From the NCBI GenBank assembly GCA_963702035.1, contig OY969700.1, positions 62,001 to 126,000 of the forward strand: 64,000 bases of DNA, read 5' to 3'. Numbering within the stretch: the stretch's first letter is position 1; every line of letters starts with the position of its first letter. Origin of the DNA: VRUE01 sp963702035 (GTDB lineage Bacteria > Actinomycetota > Thermoleophilia > Solirubrobacterales > 70-9). Position numbers and translations under genes: made by a program. The notes under the pieces are model-generated. The model was given only the letters and a program-made list of their open reading frames with translations, was not told the DNA's origin and made no database searches. Positions 24,655 through 32,259 of the stretch are shown piece by piece.

Positions 24655-26265
24655 CTACTCGCTTGCCGTGGGGCCGCTGATCCCGCCGTCACGCAGCAAC
24701 GGCCTGCCGGCGATCAGGTCCGCCGCCCGCTCGGCGACGGCGATCGTCGGTGCGTTGGTGTTGCCGCTCGGGATGATCGGGAAGACCGAGGCGTCGACCA
24801 CCCGCAGCCCGTCGATACCCCGCACACGCAGCTCCGGGTCGACCACCGCGCCATCGTCGGAGCCCATCCGGCAGGTGCCGACCGGGTGGTAGAGCAGCTC
24901 GACGCGGTTGCGCAGGTCGTCCGCCAGGTCCTCGTCGCTGTCGACGTCCGTGCCCGGGAACAGCTCACGGCCGAGCACCGAGGCGAACGGCTCGGCCGCG
25001 GCGATCTCCCGCGCGAGGCGCGCTCCGGCAACCAGCGCGGTGACGTCCTCTGGCTCGGCCAGGGAGTTGGTCAGGATGCGCGGCTTGTCGGCCGGGTCGG
25101 CGGAGCGCAGCCGCACCCAGCCGCGGCTGCGCGGGGCGACCAGCGCCGGGCCCATCGTGATCGCGTGGCCGTCGTACTCCTGGAAGCCGTTGTCGACGAA
25201 GTAGGCGGGGGCGAAGTGGAACTGCAGGTCGGGCTGGGCGAGGCCCGGCCTGCTGCGCACGAAGGCGAACGCCTCGGCGACCGAGGAGGACAGCGGGCCG
25301 CTGCGCCGCAGCAGGTACTCGAGCACCGCCCTCGGGCTCTCGGCGTCGGCGAGCGAGCCGCCGCCCGGCACGTCCCAGACCGACGTCAAATAGGGGTGGT
25401 CCTGGAGGTTCTCGCCGACGCCGGGCAGGTCGGCGGCGACCGGGATGCCAAGTCCCTGTAGCTGCTCGGCCGGGCCGATGCCGGAGAGCATCAGCAGCTG
25501 CGGCGAGGCGAGTGCGCCGGCGGCGAGGATCGTCTCGCGCTCGGCCGTGGCCACCCGCTCACGGCCGCGGCGGCGGTAGCGGACTCCGGTCGCACGACCC
25601 TTGCGGACCTCGATCCCGAGCACGTGGGCGCCGGAGACGACGGTGAGGTTCTCGCGCCCCTGCGACGGACGCAGGTAGGCATCGGCGGTGCTCCAGCGGC
25701 GGCCGTCGCGCTGCGTCACCTGGACGAGCGCGGCGCCGTCCTGCTCGTGGCCGTTGTAGTCGGCGATGCGGGGAATGCCCGTCTCCGCGCAGGAGTCGAG
25801 GAACTGCTTGGTCAGCCGGCGCGGCGAGCGCTCATCCTCGACCCGCAGCGGGCCGTCGACGGCATGGTGCTCGGACGCCCCGCGGGAGTTGTCCTCGGCC
25901 CGCAGGAAGTAGGGCCTGATCCCGTCCCAGTCCCAGCCGGTGGCGCCGCCGCCGGCCCACTTCTCGTAGTCGAGCGGGTGGCCGCGGACGTAGAGCATCG
26001 CGTTCATCGAGCTGGAGCCGCCCAGGCCCTTGCCACGCGGCATGTAGATCGAGCGGCCGTTGCAGTGGGGCTCGGACTCGGTGCCGAGGTCCCAGTCGCG
26101 CTTGCTTTTGAACTGTTTGGCGAAGGCCGCCGGGATCTTCACGTTGGGATGGCGGTCGCTGCCGCCGGCCTCGATCAGGAGCACCTCGACGCTCGGGTCC
26201 TCGCTGAGCCGGGCGGCGAGCACGCAGCCGGCCGAGCCGGCGCCGACGATCACGTAGTCAGGCAT
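24655..26265 (-). CDS. GMC-family FAD oxidoreductase (choline dehydrogenase-like)
   Basis: This 536-residue flavoprotein carries the N-terminal FAD motif VIVGAGSAGCVLAARLSE. The two GMC signatures are around MPRGKGLGGSSSMNAMLYVRG and GALASPQLLMLSGIGP, and the C-terminal active-site region is YHPVGTCRMG. GMC enzymes oxidise alcohols such as choline or long-chain alcohols; no betaine-aldehyde gene is nearby. The start overlaps the OsmC gene end by 8 bp, so the run OsmC-GMC-SDR is one transcript. Confidence 0.92.
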   Translation of the reverse strand: MPDYVIVGAGSAGCVLAARLSEDPSVEVLLIEAGGSDRHPNVKIPAAFAKQFKSKRDWDLGTESEPHCNGRSIYMPRGKGLGGSSSMNAMLYVRGHPLDYEKWAGGGATGWDWDGIRPYFLRAEDNSRGASEHHAVDGPLRVEDERSPRRLTKQFLDSCAETGIPRIADYNGHEQDGAALVQVTQRDGRRWSTADAYLRPSQGRENLTVVSGAHVLGIEVRKGRATGVRYRRRGRERVATAERETILAAGALASPQLLMLSGIGPAEQLQGLGIPVAADLPGVGENLQDHPYLTSVWDVPGGGSLADAESPRAVLEYLLRRSGPLSSSVAEAFAFVRSRPGLAQPDLQFHFAPAYFVDNGFQEYDGHAITMGPALVAPRSRGWVRLRSADPADKPRILTNSLAEPEDVTALVAGARLAREIAAAEPFASVLGRELFPGTDVDSDEDLADDLRNRVELLYHPVGTCRMGSDDGAVVDPELRVRGIDGLRVVDASVFPIIPSGNTNAPTIAVAERAADLIAGRPLLRDGGISGPTASE

Positions 26266-26668
26266 ATGGCAGATCCTCTACTCGGTCGGAGATGACGACC
26301 GGCGTCTCTCCGGCCAGCAGCTTGTGGACCGGGCAACGAGCCGCGATCGCGAGCAGCCGTCGGCGCTGCTCCTCGTTCAGGCCGGGCGGCAGGCGCAGCG
26401 TCACCGCGAACGAGAGCGGCGAGAAGTCTTCGTACTCGACGTCCACGTCGACCTCGACCGCGCCGACGTCCCACCCCTTGCGTGCCGCGTACATCTCGAT
26501 CGTCACGGCGGTGCAGCCGGCGAGGCCGGCGGCGACAAGGCGGGTGGGGGAGGGGCCGGCGTCGGTCCCACCCTCGACGTAGGCGGGCTCGTCGACGACG
26601 ATCGTGTGGCCACCCTCGATCTCGACGTCGTGGACGTATCCCTCGCGGCGTCGGGCTACGACCTTCAC
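26258..26668 (-). CDS. OsmC/Ohr-family peroxide-reducing protein
   Basis: This 136-residue protein carries the two redox Cys of the family, in GLAGCTAVTIEMYAARKG and AARCPVHKLLAGETPV. It probably reduces organic hydroperoxides. It begins 2 bp after the cobalamin adenosyltransferase gene and overlaps GMC oxidoreductase by 8 bp. Length and both motifs match the family. Confidence 0.9.
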   Translation of the reverse strand: MKVVARRREGYVHDVEIEGGHTIVVDEPAYVEGGTDAGPSPTRLVAAGLAGCTAVTIEMYAARKGWDVGAVEVDVDVEYEDFSPLSFAVTLRLPPGLNEEQRRRLLAIAARCPVHKLLAGETPVVISDRVEDLPYA

Positions 26669-26670
26669 TG

Positions 26671-27237
26671 CTAAGCCTTGCGCCGGCCCTCGAACAGCGC
26701 CGGGTCGTCGACGTCGGCGAAGCGGGCCATCGCGTAAGCGAGGTCGGAGGCCCGGTTGACGAAGTGGATCACCGTCTCGCCGGCCAGTTCGCCGTCCTCG
26801 TTGAGGGCGCTGATGCGGCGCTCGGCGCGGCGGATCGTGGTCCGCGCGACGTCGAGCTGGGCGGAGAGCTGGTTGCCGCCGGGGATCACAAACTTCGGCG
26901 GCAGCTCGACCTGGGCCATGTAGCGGTCGATCGCCTGCTCGAGCTCGGTGACCATCTCCTCGGTGGTGCGGCTGACCCCGTCTTCGAGTCGCTCGGCGGC
27001 CTGCGGCGCGGTCGCCAGCTCGGCGCCGGCGACGAAGATGTCGTCCTGGAGGCGGAGCAGGTCGGCGGCCAGCTCGGCCTGCTCGGGTCCGCAGAGCGCG
27101 CGGGCCACGCCGAGCTGGGAGCAGGCTTCGTCGAGCGCCCCGTAGGCCTCGGTGCGGCCATGGTGCTTGGGCACGCGCCCGCCGTACCAGAGGGAGGTGG
27201 AGCCGTCGTCGCCCTTCTTCGTATAGATCTTCACCAC
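26671..27237 (-). CDS. Cob(I)alamin adenosyltransferase (PduO type)
   Basis: This 188-residue enzyme transfers adenosyl from ATP to cob(I)alamin to make coenzyme B12. The ATP-binding N-terminus is KIYTKKGDDGSTSL, and the family core is FVIPGGNQLSAQLDVARTTIRRAER. The start is GTG. No B12-dependent mutase is in the window. It is first in the run that continues into OsmC and GMC genes. Confidence 0.93.
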   Translation of the reverse strand: MVKIYTKKGDDGSTSLWYGGRVPKHHGRTEAYGALDEACSQLGVARALCGPEQAELAADLLRLQDDIFVAGAELATAPQAAERLEDGVSRTTEEMVTELEQAIDRYMAQVELPPKFVIPGGNQLSAQLDVARTTIRRAERRISALNEDGELAGETVIHFVNRASDLAYAMARFADVDDPALFEGRRKA

Positions 27238-27262
27238 GGCGTGATCCTACGCCGCGTCGCCT

Positions 27263-28552
27263 TCAGCCGACGGGATTGAAGACCAGCCCGGTGAGGACCT
27301 TGGGGAAGAAGTAGGTCGACTTCGGGGGCATGTTCTCGTCGCTCTCGCAGATCGCCTTGACCTGGTCGACCGGGATCGGGCGGAGGATGAAGGCGACGTC
27401 GTAGGTGCCGGCCTCGAGCAGCGCCAGCGAGTCCTCGACGCTCTTCGAGTAGCCGAGCCCGCGCTTGGCGAGGATGTCGTCTTCGCTGAGGCCGGCGATC
27501 CCCTTCAGCACGAGCGTCTCGAGGATCGCCGCGTCGAGCCGGCGGTAGGCCTCGGGCTTACCGGCGAGCTGCCGGTCGAGCGCGGCGATCGCGCTGTCCT
27601 TGAGCCGCAGGCGGAAGCCACGCTTGTGGAAGGAGTCATAGAGGCCGAAGACACCGACCCCGTCGGTGCCGAGCGGGTCGAGCTGCTCGACCGGAACCTC
27701 GGTCGCCTCGAACAGCTCGCGCAGGCCCTCGCCGAGGCGGCGCTGGCGCTCGGGATCGTCGGCGAGGCCGGAGAGCAGCCTGTGGGTCGGGAAGACGGTG
27801 AGGCCCGGGTCGTCGAGCCCGGTCAGCGCCATCAGGGTGAAGTTGTGATCGCCCTCGCCGCCGATCTCGTCGCGGTAGGCGATCGCCGTCTCGTAGCGGT
27901 GATGGCCGTCGGCGATCAGCAACTGGGCGCTGGAGAGCAGCTCGGTGACCTCGCCGAGGACCTCCGGGGTGCCGACCCGCCAGACCTTGGTCACGGTGCC
28001 GCCTTCGTCGGTCGCTTCGCCCCAGGGATCCTCCGACGCGACCGCGGGGGCGACCAGCGGCCACGGGTCCGAGGTGCTGAGCGAGAAGATCGGCGAGAGG
28101 TTGTGACGGGTGGCGCGGGTGAGGTCGAGTCGGTCCTTCTTCGGGCCCGGCAGGGTACGCTCGTGGGGCAGGACCTGGCCGGCGGAGAAGTCCTCGACGC
28201 GGACCCGGGCGAGGATGCCGTGGCGGGTGCGGGGCGTGCCGTCGGGGCCGGTGTAGTCCTGCGTCATCGCCCAGATCGCCGGCTCGGCGTCGGCGACGAG
28301 CGCGCCCGCCTGCCGCCACTCGTCCATCGTCAGCGCGGCTCTCTCGTAGGGGTCGTCCTCGGTCTGCTGCGGCCCGGTCTCACCGTAGGGTTTGGGCAGG
28401 TCGATCGCGACGGCGTTGTATGGGGAGCGCCCCAGCAGCTCCGCCCGCATCCCGGCGTCGATCACGTCATACGGCGGCGCCGCCACATCTTGGAGAGACC
28501 CGACCACCCCAAGGTCGTAGTGGGTCGCATGGATGGGGCGCACGTCGGCCAT
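27263..28552 (-). CDS. DUF1015 family protein
   Basis: This 429-residue protein starts at ATG 28552; the frame stays open upstream but that part has no family match. It opens with MADVRPIHATHYD and then VAAPPYDVIDAG. Conserved features are LPHERTLPGPKKDRL, IFSLSTSD and the DGHHRYETAIAYRDE block. DUF1015 proteins are large, soluble, ParB/HPr-like proteins, and some are linked to serine or phosphoserine metabolism. No specific reaction can be assigned here. Confidence 0.88.
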   Translation of the reverse strand: MADVRPIHATHYDLGVVGSLQDVAAPPYDVIDAGMRAELLGRSPYNAVAIDLPKPYGETGPQQTEDDPYERAALTMDEWRQAGALVADAEPAIWAMTQDYTGPDGTPRTRHGILARVRVEDFSAGQVLPHERTLPGPKKDRLDLTRATRHNLSPIFSLSTSDPWPLVAPAVASEDPWGEATDEGGTVTKVWRVGTPEVLGEVTELLSSAQLLIADGHHRYETAIAYRDEIGGEGDHNFTLMALTGLDDPGLTVFPTHRLLSGLADDPERQRRLGEGLRELFEATEVPVEQLDPLGTDGVGVFGLYDSFHKRGFRLRLKDSAIAALDRQLAGKPEAYRRLDAAILETLVLKGIAGLSEDDILAKRGLGYSKSVEDSLALLEAGTYDVAFILRPIPVDQVKAICESDENMPPKSTYFFPKVLTGLVFNPVG

Positions 28553-28653
28553 CGGGGCGGAACCTAACGGTTTCGGCGGTCCGCCGCATGGGAAATATGT
28601 AGCCGAAGCACGTAAGCGCATAGGGGCCTCCGCTCTTGCGCTTAGGTGGCGAG

Positions 28654-29118
28654 TTACATCTCGTCGTGGGGCGTGATGAGGACGAGTCGCTGTCGCTCGT
28701 CGACCTCGACGTAGAACTCGGAGAAGAAGTCTGCTCGGCCTAGGACCGGCACGCCGATATTGCTGAAGCATGGGTGCAGCTCCAGCTCCCGGTCGGCGAT
28801 CCACGCCTTTATCGTGGATGGAGCCAGCCAGTGAAAGGCAAGGCCGTTGCCAGTGTCGACGGGTACCTTGGTGCAGTCCCGAATGTCGAAGCCGAGGGAG
28901 ACCGCGTATTTGCGCGGCAGGACAGTGCCGCTCGCGCCGCTATCCGGAAGCATCGGCATCGGAAAGAACGACCCCGAGGCAAGTTCTACTTTTGCATTGA
29001 CGGCCGGGTACAGGCTTTCGCCTTGACCTAGCGCCTGATATGGAAACTCAGTAGAAGCAGCCTGCGACGGGCGTCTCGGCGACCTCGAAGATTCGATCAA
29101 GTCCTTCGGGGTCAACAC
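28654..29118 (-). CDS. Retropepsin-like aspartic protease-domain protein
   Basis: This protein has up to 154 residues. The retroviral-protease-like active site is LPDSGASGTVLP (DSG for the usual DTG), and the C-terminal VPVLGRADFFSEFYVEVD supplies the second half of the fold, with an LGR where retropepsins have ILG/LLG. Such single-lobe proteins must dimerise to be active. The start is uncertain because GTG 29118 and TTG 29100 both lie inside the upstream DUF5678-like gene and no ATG exists. It is the second gene of the pair. Confidence 0.75.
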   Translation of the reverse strand: MLTPKDLIESSRSPRRPSQAASTEFPYQALGQGESLYPAVNAKVELASGSFFPMPMLPDSGASGTVLPRKYAVSLGFDIRDCTKVPVDTGNGLAFHWLAPSTIKAWIADRELELHPCFSNIGVPVLGRADFFSEFYVEVDERQRLVLITPHDEM

Positions 29119-29260
29119 GGCTCAGCAGATCCTCCAACGAGTTTGCGGATGCAACGATGGAGCGATCCGTGATCGCTACCCAGCACCCAGCATACCCGCC
29201 AAGTTCCTTGGCGAGCACTTCCTCGGCCCTAAGGGCCTGATCTAGCTCGGTGGGAGTCAT
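29048..29260 (-). CDS. Small DUF5678-like protein
   Basis: This protein is about 70 residues from ATG 29260, which has AAAGGAG seven bases upstream. The body GGYAGCWVAITDRSIVASA followed by SLEDLLSRV resembles DUF5678, in which a YAGxWVA strand is followed by a helix. It ends 3' of the retropepsin start, overlapping by about 70 bp in another frame. The pairing with a DSG-type protease suggests partner or substrate roles, which is inference. Confidence 0.7.
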   Translation of the reverse strand: MTPTELDQALRAEEVLAKELGGYAGCWVAITDRSIVASANSLEDLLSRVDPEGLDRIFEVAETPVAGCFY

Positions 29261-29390
29261 ATATGGCTCCTTTTGTCGCGTCGCAATAGCAGAGTGACTG
29301 CTGTCTGTCAACTATCCCCAATAGATGCGACAGTAAACCACTATCGGCGCATTGGCAAGTTTCTTAAAGAATCTTTTCCATTTTCTTACG

Positions 29391-29415
29391 TGTGTCTGGT
29401 ATCATTCCAGACACA
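29391..29415. promoter_or_regulatory. Dyad TGTGTCTGG-N7-CCAGACACA at the transposase start
   Basis: The arms are 9 bp (29391-29399 and 29407-29415) with a 7-base centre, ending on the A of the transposase ATG. It lies in an AT-rich leader (29311-29390). In RNA it would fold into a hairpin that hides the start codon; in DNA it could be an operator or part of the IS end. The two possibilities cannot be separated. Confidence 0.45.
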
Positions 29416-30350
29416 TGGCAGCCCGGAACCGCAATTCAGTAGCTCCCGCCGCGTCGAGCGAATCGCAAATGACCTACTCGCGGTTCCTAGAGCTGTTCCC
29501 TGACAACGACGCCTGCCTCGAGCATCTGAAGGGCCGCTTCTTCGCCGATGGCACTGAGTGCCCCAAGTGCGAGAAAGCGAGCAAGTTCCACCGGATCAAA
29601 GGCCGCTCCGCCTACTCCTGCCAGTTCTGCGGGCACCACGTCTATCCGACCGCAGGGACGATCTTCCACAAGTCGACGGTGAGCTTGCAGTTGTGGTTCT
29701 ACGCCATCTACCTGATGAGCAGCACCCGCTGCGGGATCAGCGCCAAGCAGCTAGAGCGCGAAATCGGCGTCACCTACAAGACGGCTCACCGCATGTTCAA
29801 ACAGATCCGCACGCTCCTGGCCAACGACGATGATGGGCCGCTGGAGGGCAGCGTCGAGGTTGACGAGTCGGCCCACGGCGGCAACTTTCGCGCCACCGAA
29901 ACTCACGCGCAGCGGCTCAAGAGAAAAAGCTACCGTCCGACGATCTTGGCAATGGTCGAGCGCGACGGGCGTGTCCGGCCCCTGGTCGTTCCGGACCGAG
30001 GCGGGCGAACGGTTGGCCGCGTCGTGCGGGAGCACGTCCTGCCGTCCTCGATGCTGTTCACGGACGAGTTCACGATCTACGAGAGCATCGGCCGGGACTA
30101 TCGCGGCCATCGCCGGATCAAACACAAAGCGCAGATCTACGCTGTGGGCGAGACGCACACGCAGACCGTCGAGGGCTTCTTCGGTCTCTTCAAGACCGGC
30201 GTGCGCGGCGTCTACCACGCGATCAGCACCGACTATCTACAGGCCTATCTGGACGAGTACGCCTTTCGCTACAACCGGCGCAAGTCGCGGGAGCCGATGT
30301 TCTGGGCGATCCTCAACCGCGTCCAGAAGGCAGCCCAAGCTTCTTCCTAG
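29415..30350 (+). CDS. IS1595-family (ISXO2-like) transposase
   Basis: The protein is about 311 residues from ATG 29415. The N-terminal zinc ribbon has CPKCEKASKFHRIKGR and CQFCGHHVYP. The ISXO2-like DDE domain supplies D in VEVDESAHGGN, D in LFTDEFTIY and E in HTQTVEGFFGLFK. The frame is intact. Terminal repeats could not be identified with confidence. It separates the retropepsin pair from an accessory stretch of lower GC. Confidence 0.93.
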   Translation: MAARNRNSVAPAASSESQMTYSRFLELFPDNDACLEHLKGRFFADGTECPKCEKASKFHRIKGRSAYSCQFCGHHVYPTAGTIFHKSTVSLQLWFYAIYLMSSTRCGISAKQLEREIGVTYKTAHRMFKQIRTLLANDDDGPLEGSVEVDESAHGGNFRATETHAQRLKRKSYRPTILAMVERDGRVRPLVVPDRGGRTVGRVVREHVLPSSMLFTDEFTIYESIGRDYRGHRRIKHKAQIYAVGETHTQTVEGFFGLFKTGVRGVYHAISTDYLQAYLDEYAFRYNRRKSREPMFWAILNRVQKAAQASS

Positions 30351-30474
30351 CTTGGTTTGAGGTCGCCTTACCGAGGTCTCGCATGAAGTCGGCCTCCGTG
30401 TGGTTGGGGTCCTGCTTCACATCACTCTCTGGCGGGGTAGGCCTTGCCTTCCGAGGGCGCTTACGGGGTGCCAT
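30313..30474 (-). CDS. 53-residue basic protein antisense to the transposase end
   Basis: ATG at 30474 opens a basic, proline-rich start (APRKRPRKARPTPPESD) followed by an amphipathic stretch EADFMRDLGKATSNQARKKL. The last 38 bp are antisense to the transposase 3' end. Codon use and composition look protein-like, and short ORFs of this type occur as free-standing genes in actinobacteria, but function is unknown. It may be unrelated to the element. Confidence 0.4.
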   Translation of the reverse strand: MAPRKRPRKARPTPPESDVKQDPNHTEADFMRDLGKATSNQARKKLGLPSGRG

Positions 30475-30483
30475 CCCTAGAAG

Positions 30484-30510
30484 GATAGCGACCGTTTAAG
30501 AGTCGCTATC
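30484..30510. terminator. Hairpin GATAGCGAC-N9-GTCGCTATC
   Basis: A 9-bp perfect stem with a 9-base loop covers the stop codon of the minus-strand gene at 30496-31245. It is a plausible 3'-end structure in both directions, but no clear T-run follows, so factor-independent termination is uncertain. Confidence 0.4.
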
Positions 30511-31245
30511 GGAGGGCGGCTGGGTCGCCGCAGCTTTCATCGACTGCAATACCCCCATGAAATTGTCCCATGCCTCCTCCGTCATAGGGATTGGGATAGA
30601 CAGGGAGGCCCACTTACCTCCTAGGAGCGGAAACCGAAGCGTTTGAGAGGCGTTGGTTTGGCTCGTCGCCTCAGTTTGAGGCGACTTCGGAGGATCTTTC
30701 TGGTCTGGTGTGGGGCTTAACATTTGACTACTCTCTGGGTTGGAATCAGGTGGCTCTGCTGGCTCATCAGAGACCGTAGCAGCCTCCTCCGCCAGCTTCG
30801 CAAAGATCATCGTCCGCTTCCACTCTCCCAGAAACTCTGCTGCTCCGCCGCTCGTGAAGCCCTTCTGCTGAAGATCAAACTCGATAACCGAATCGGCGGG
30901 CAAGTCGGCTCCGTATTGCTCCCAAATCTCCTTATGAACCTTTGGGAGTAGAGCGGCCTTGCGCAGCTTGTCGAAATCCCGTTGGCCAGTCGTCTCACCC
31001 CGAACAATGTCGATCCCCAAAGGGCTGAGTTTGGCTCTCCGACCCTCCACGTCTTCCAAAAGACCGAACCGCTTCAACGCGCCGTAGGTGACCGAACCAG
31101 CGCCGCTTTTGGGGGTATAGCCGAGGTTCTTCATGATGACCTCGCTGGCAGCTGGGTGAGTCTGCTGGCTGGTCCAAAGGCGTTCAGCTCTCTCGACCGC
31201 AAACTTCAAATCGACGCCTGGGTAGTTGGGGCTACGCTTTGCCAT
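30496..31245 (-). CDS. Winged-helix DUF5343-like protein
   Basis: This 249-residue protein has an N-terminal half that looks like a helix-turn-helix module (PAASEVIMKNLGYTPKSG, VTYGALKRFGLLED). A proline/serine-rich, low-complexity linker (about 155-200) follows, then a short C-terminal domain (LRFPLLGGKWASLSIPIPM). The base composition is less GC-rich than the flanks, consistent with recent arrival beside the IS element. The function is not known. Confidence 0.7.
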   Translation of the reverse strand: MAKRSPNYPGVDLKFAVERAERLWTSQQTHPAASEVIMKNLGYTPKSGAGSVTYGALKRFGLLEDVEGRRAKLSPLGIDIVRGETTGQRDFDKLRKAALLPKVHKEIWEQYGADLPADSVIEFDLQQKGFTSGGAAEFLGEWKRTMIFAKLAEEAATVSDEPAEPPDSNPESSQMLSPTPDQKDPPKSPQTEATSQTNASQTLRFPLLGGKWASLSIPIPMTEEAWDNFMGVLQSMKAAATQPPSDSDS

Positions 31246-31314
31246 ACAGAGAAACCTAGCACACGGGTAGGCGTTCTCTACGGAGACGCCCTTACTGGCT
31301 AACTGCTGACTTCC

Positions 31315-31342
31315 CTGATTCAGGGGTAAAGGCGTGTATGAT
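31315..31342 (+). promoter_or_regulatory. Candidate promoter CTGATT-N16-TATGAT
   Basis: TATGAT (31337-31342) is a close match to a -10 box and CTGATT (31315-31320) is an acceptable -35 box at 16-bp spacing. It precedes a strong ribosome-binding site and a 23-residue ORF. No larger plus-strand gene follows before the terminator at 31512. Confidence 0.45.
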
Positions 31343-31375
31343 CCGCGAATGAACTTAACGTGAGGAGGAAATAAG

Positions 31376-31447
31376 TTGAACCCGCCCTTTAGTGGTTGCC
31401 GAGCGCGGTGGGCGACGTTAAACCCCCCGCGCCGACCGAGATCTTGA
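31376..31447 (+). CDS. 23-residue Arg/Pro-rich peptide
   Basis: The TTG start has a perfect AGGAGG seven bases upstream (31363-31368). The peptide begins MNPPFSGCRARW and ends PPRRPRS, with five Arg, five Pro and one Cys. Its 3' third forms the left arm of the stem at 31425-31470, so translation and folding exclude each other. It stands alone between a promoter-like site and a strong terminator. It may be a leader peptide, a small functional peptide, or a dual-function small RNA. Confidence 0.45.
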   Translation: MNPPFSGCRARWATLNPPRRPRS

Positions 31448-31470
31448 CCGGGAGCTAGGTCGGCGCGGGG
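31425..31470 (+). ncRNA. 13-bp GC-rich stem overlapping the peptide end
   Basis: CCCCGCGCCGACC (31425-31437) pairs perfectly with GGTCGGCGCGGGG (31458-31470) around a 20-base loop containing the peptide stop codon. Being this stable and overlapping a translated frame, it looks like a regulated RNA structure. The whole unit from about 31348 to 31545 could act as a small RNA. Confidence 0.45.
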
Positions 31471-31511
31471 TCGGTACCAAATACAAGTAAATCCTATCAG
31501 TATTGACCAAG

Positions 31512-31539
31512 AACCCCGCCTGTTTGTTCAGGCGGGGTT
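31512..31539. terminator. Intrinsic terminator
   Basis: AACCCCGCCTG and CAGGCGGGGTT (11-bp stem, 6-base loop) are followed on the plus strand by a T-rich run TTTCTTTG. It ends the short plus-strand unit and also covers the stop codon of the minus-strand XRE gene, so it may serve both directions. Confidence 0.8.
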
Positions 31540-31818
31540 TCTTTGTGCACGGTCCTTCGATGCAAGCTCGAAGCGCCCAGGTTGACTCTCACCAGACTTC
31601 CAGGTGATGCCTTCCAGCAGATCGGCGGGCACGATATCGAGTGCCGCAGCCAGTTTCAGGAGCGTGTCGATGCGCGGTACGCGAGCCCCGCGCTCAAGCA
31701 GTCCGATCTCAGTTCTGTGCAGGCCTGCCCGTAGGCCTAGCTGTTCCTGGGAGAGGTCGGCGACTCGGCGACAGCGGCAGAGGTTCTGCCCGAAGCGCCG
31801 CGCAACGCTCAGAGCCAT
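31528..31818 (-). CDS. XRE-family transcriptional regulator
   Basis: This protein is about 96 residues. The helix-turn-helix is RVADLSQEQLGLRAGLHRTEIGLLERG, and the following helices are typical of the Xre/Cro family. ATG 31818 overlaps the end of the upstream frameshifted gene by 10 bp and is preferred over the in-frame start at 31830. Stand-alone DNA-binding domain; the target may be its own promoter. Confidence 0.82.
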   Translation of the reverse strand: MALSVARRFGQNLCRCRRVADLSQEQLGLRAGLHRTEIGLLERGARVPRIDTLLKLAAALDIVPADLLEGITWKSGESQPGRFELASKDRAQRNPA

Positions 31819-32098
31819 AGCTGGCTGCAATGCATCGCGGGGCGGGTCGGTACGACGGCAACGCCTTGGCAGCGCAGAACGCCAACGCCGACCAGATCGC
31901 GGATGGCCCGCTCGACGGCATCATCGGCGGCGAAGTGCTGGCCTTGTTGATCTCCTGCGCCAGCTCGCAGATCGTCAACTGGATTGGATGCTCGGCGAAG
32001 ATGATCGCGAGCACGGCCCGCTGAGCGCGGGCATCGTCGTTTTCAGTGGGCGGCAAATCGCAGCCGCGATCTGAGCCGTGGCTAGGCTGAGGGAGCAT
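31809..32098 (-). pseudogene. Winged-helix domain protein, frameshifted
   Basis: From ATG 32098 the first frame gives AQRAVLAIIFAEHPIQLT and ICELAQEI. The continuation in the frame shifted by -1 gives HFAADDAVERAIRDLVGVG and VLRCQGVAVVPTRPAMH, ending at 31809. Together they make about 95 residues of a winged-helix protein of a type common in this actinobacterial group. The break lies near 31945-31960 (missing base). The stop overlaps the XRE start by 10 bp, so the two were one operon. Confidence 0.65.
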
Positions 32099-32259
32099 CG
32101 GGAACCTCGTTTCCTGGTGCCAGGCCGGGGGCCGTGTCAGCGGTGCCCCGGCCGCTTGTCAGTTGTCGCCGAGGAAGCTAGAGCGGAAGCGGCACGGACT
32201 TGTACGTGCTCTGGCTACACACTTCCCCGCCGCATTTGGGAACATACGTTCGTATTCAG

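Noticed and set aside
31315..31545. Short unit as an attenuator for a downstream operon
   Set aside because: The next genes on the plus strand start over 700 bp later and minus-strand genes lie between, so a classical attenuator is unlikely.
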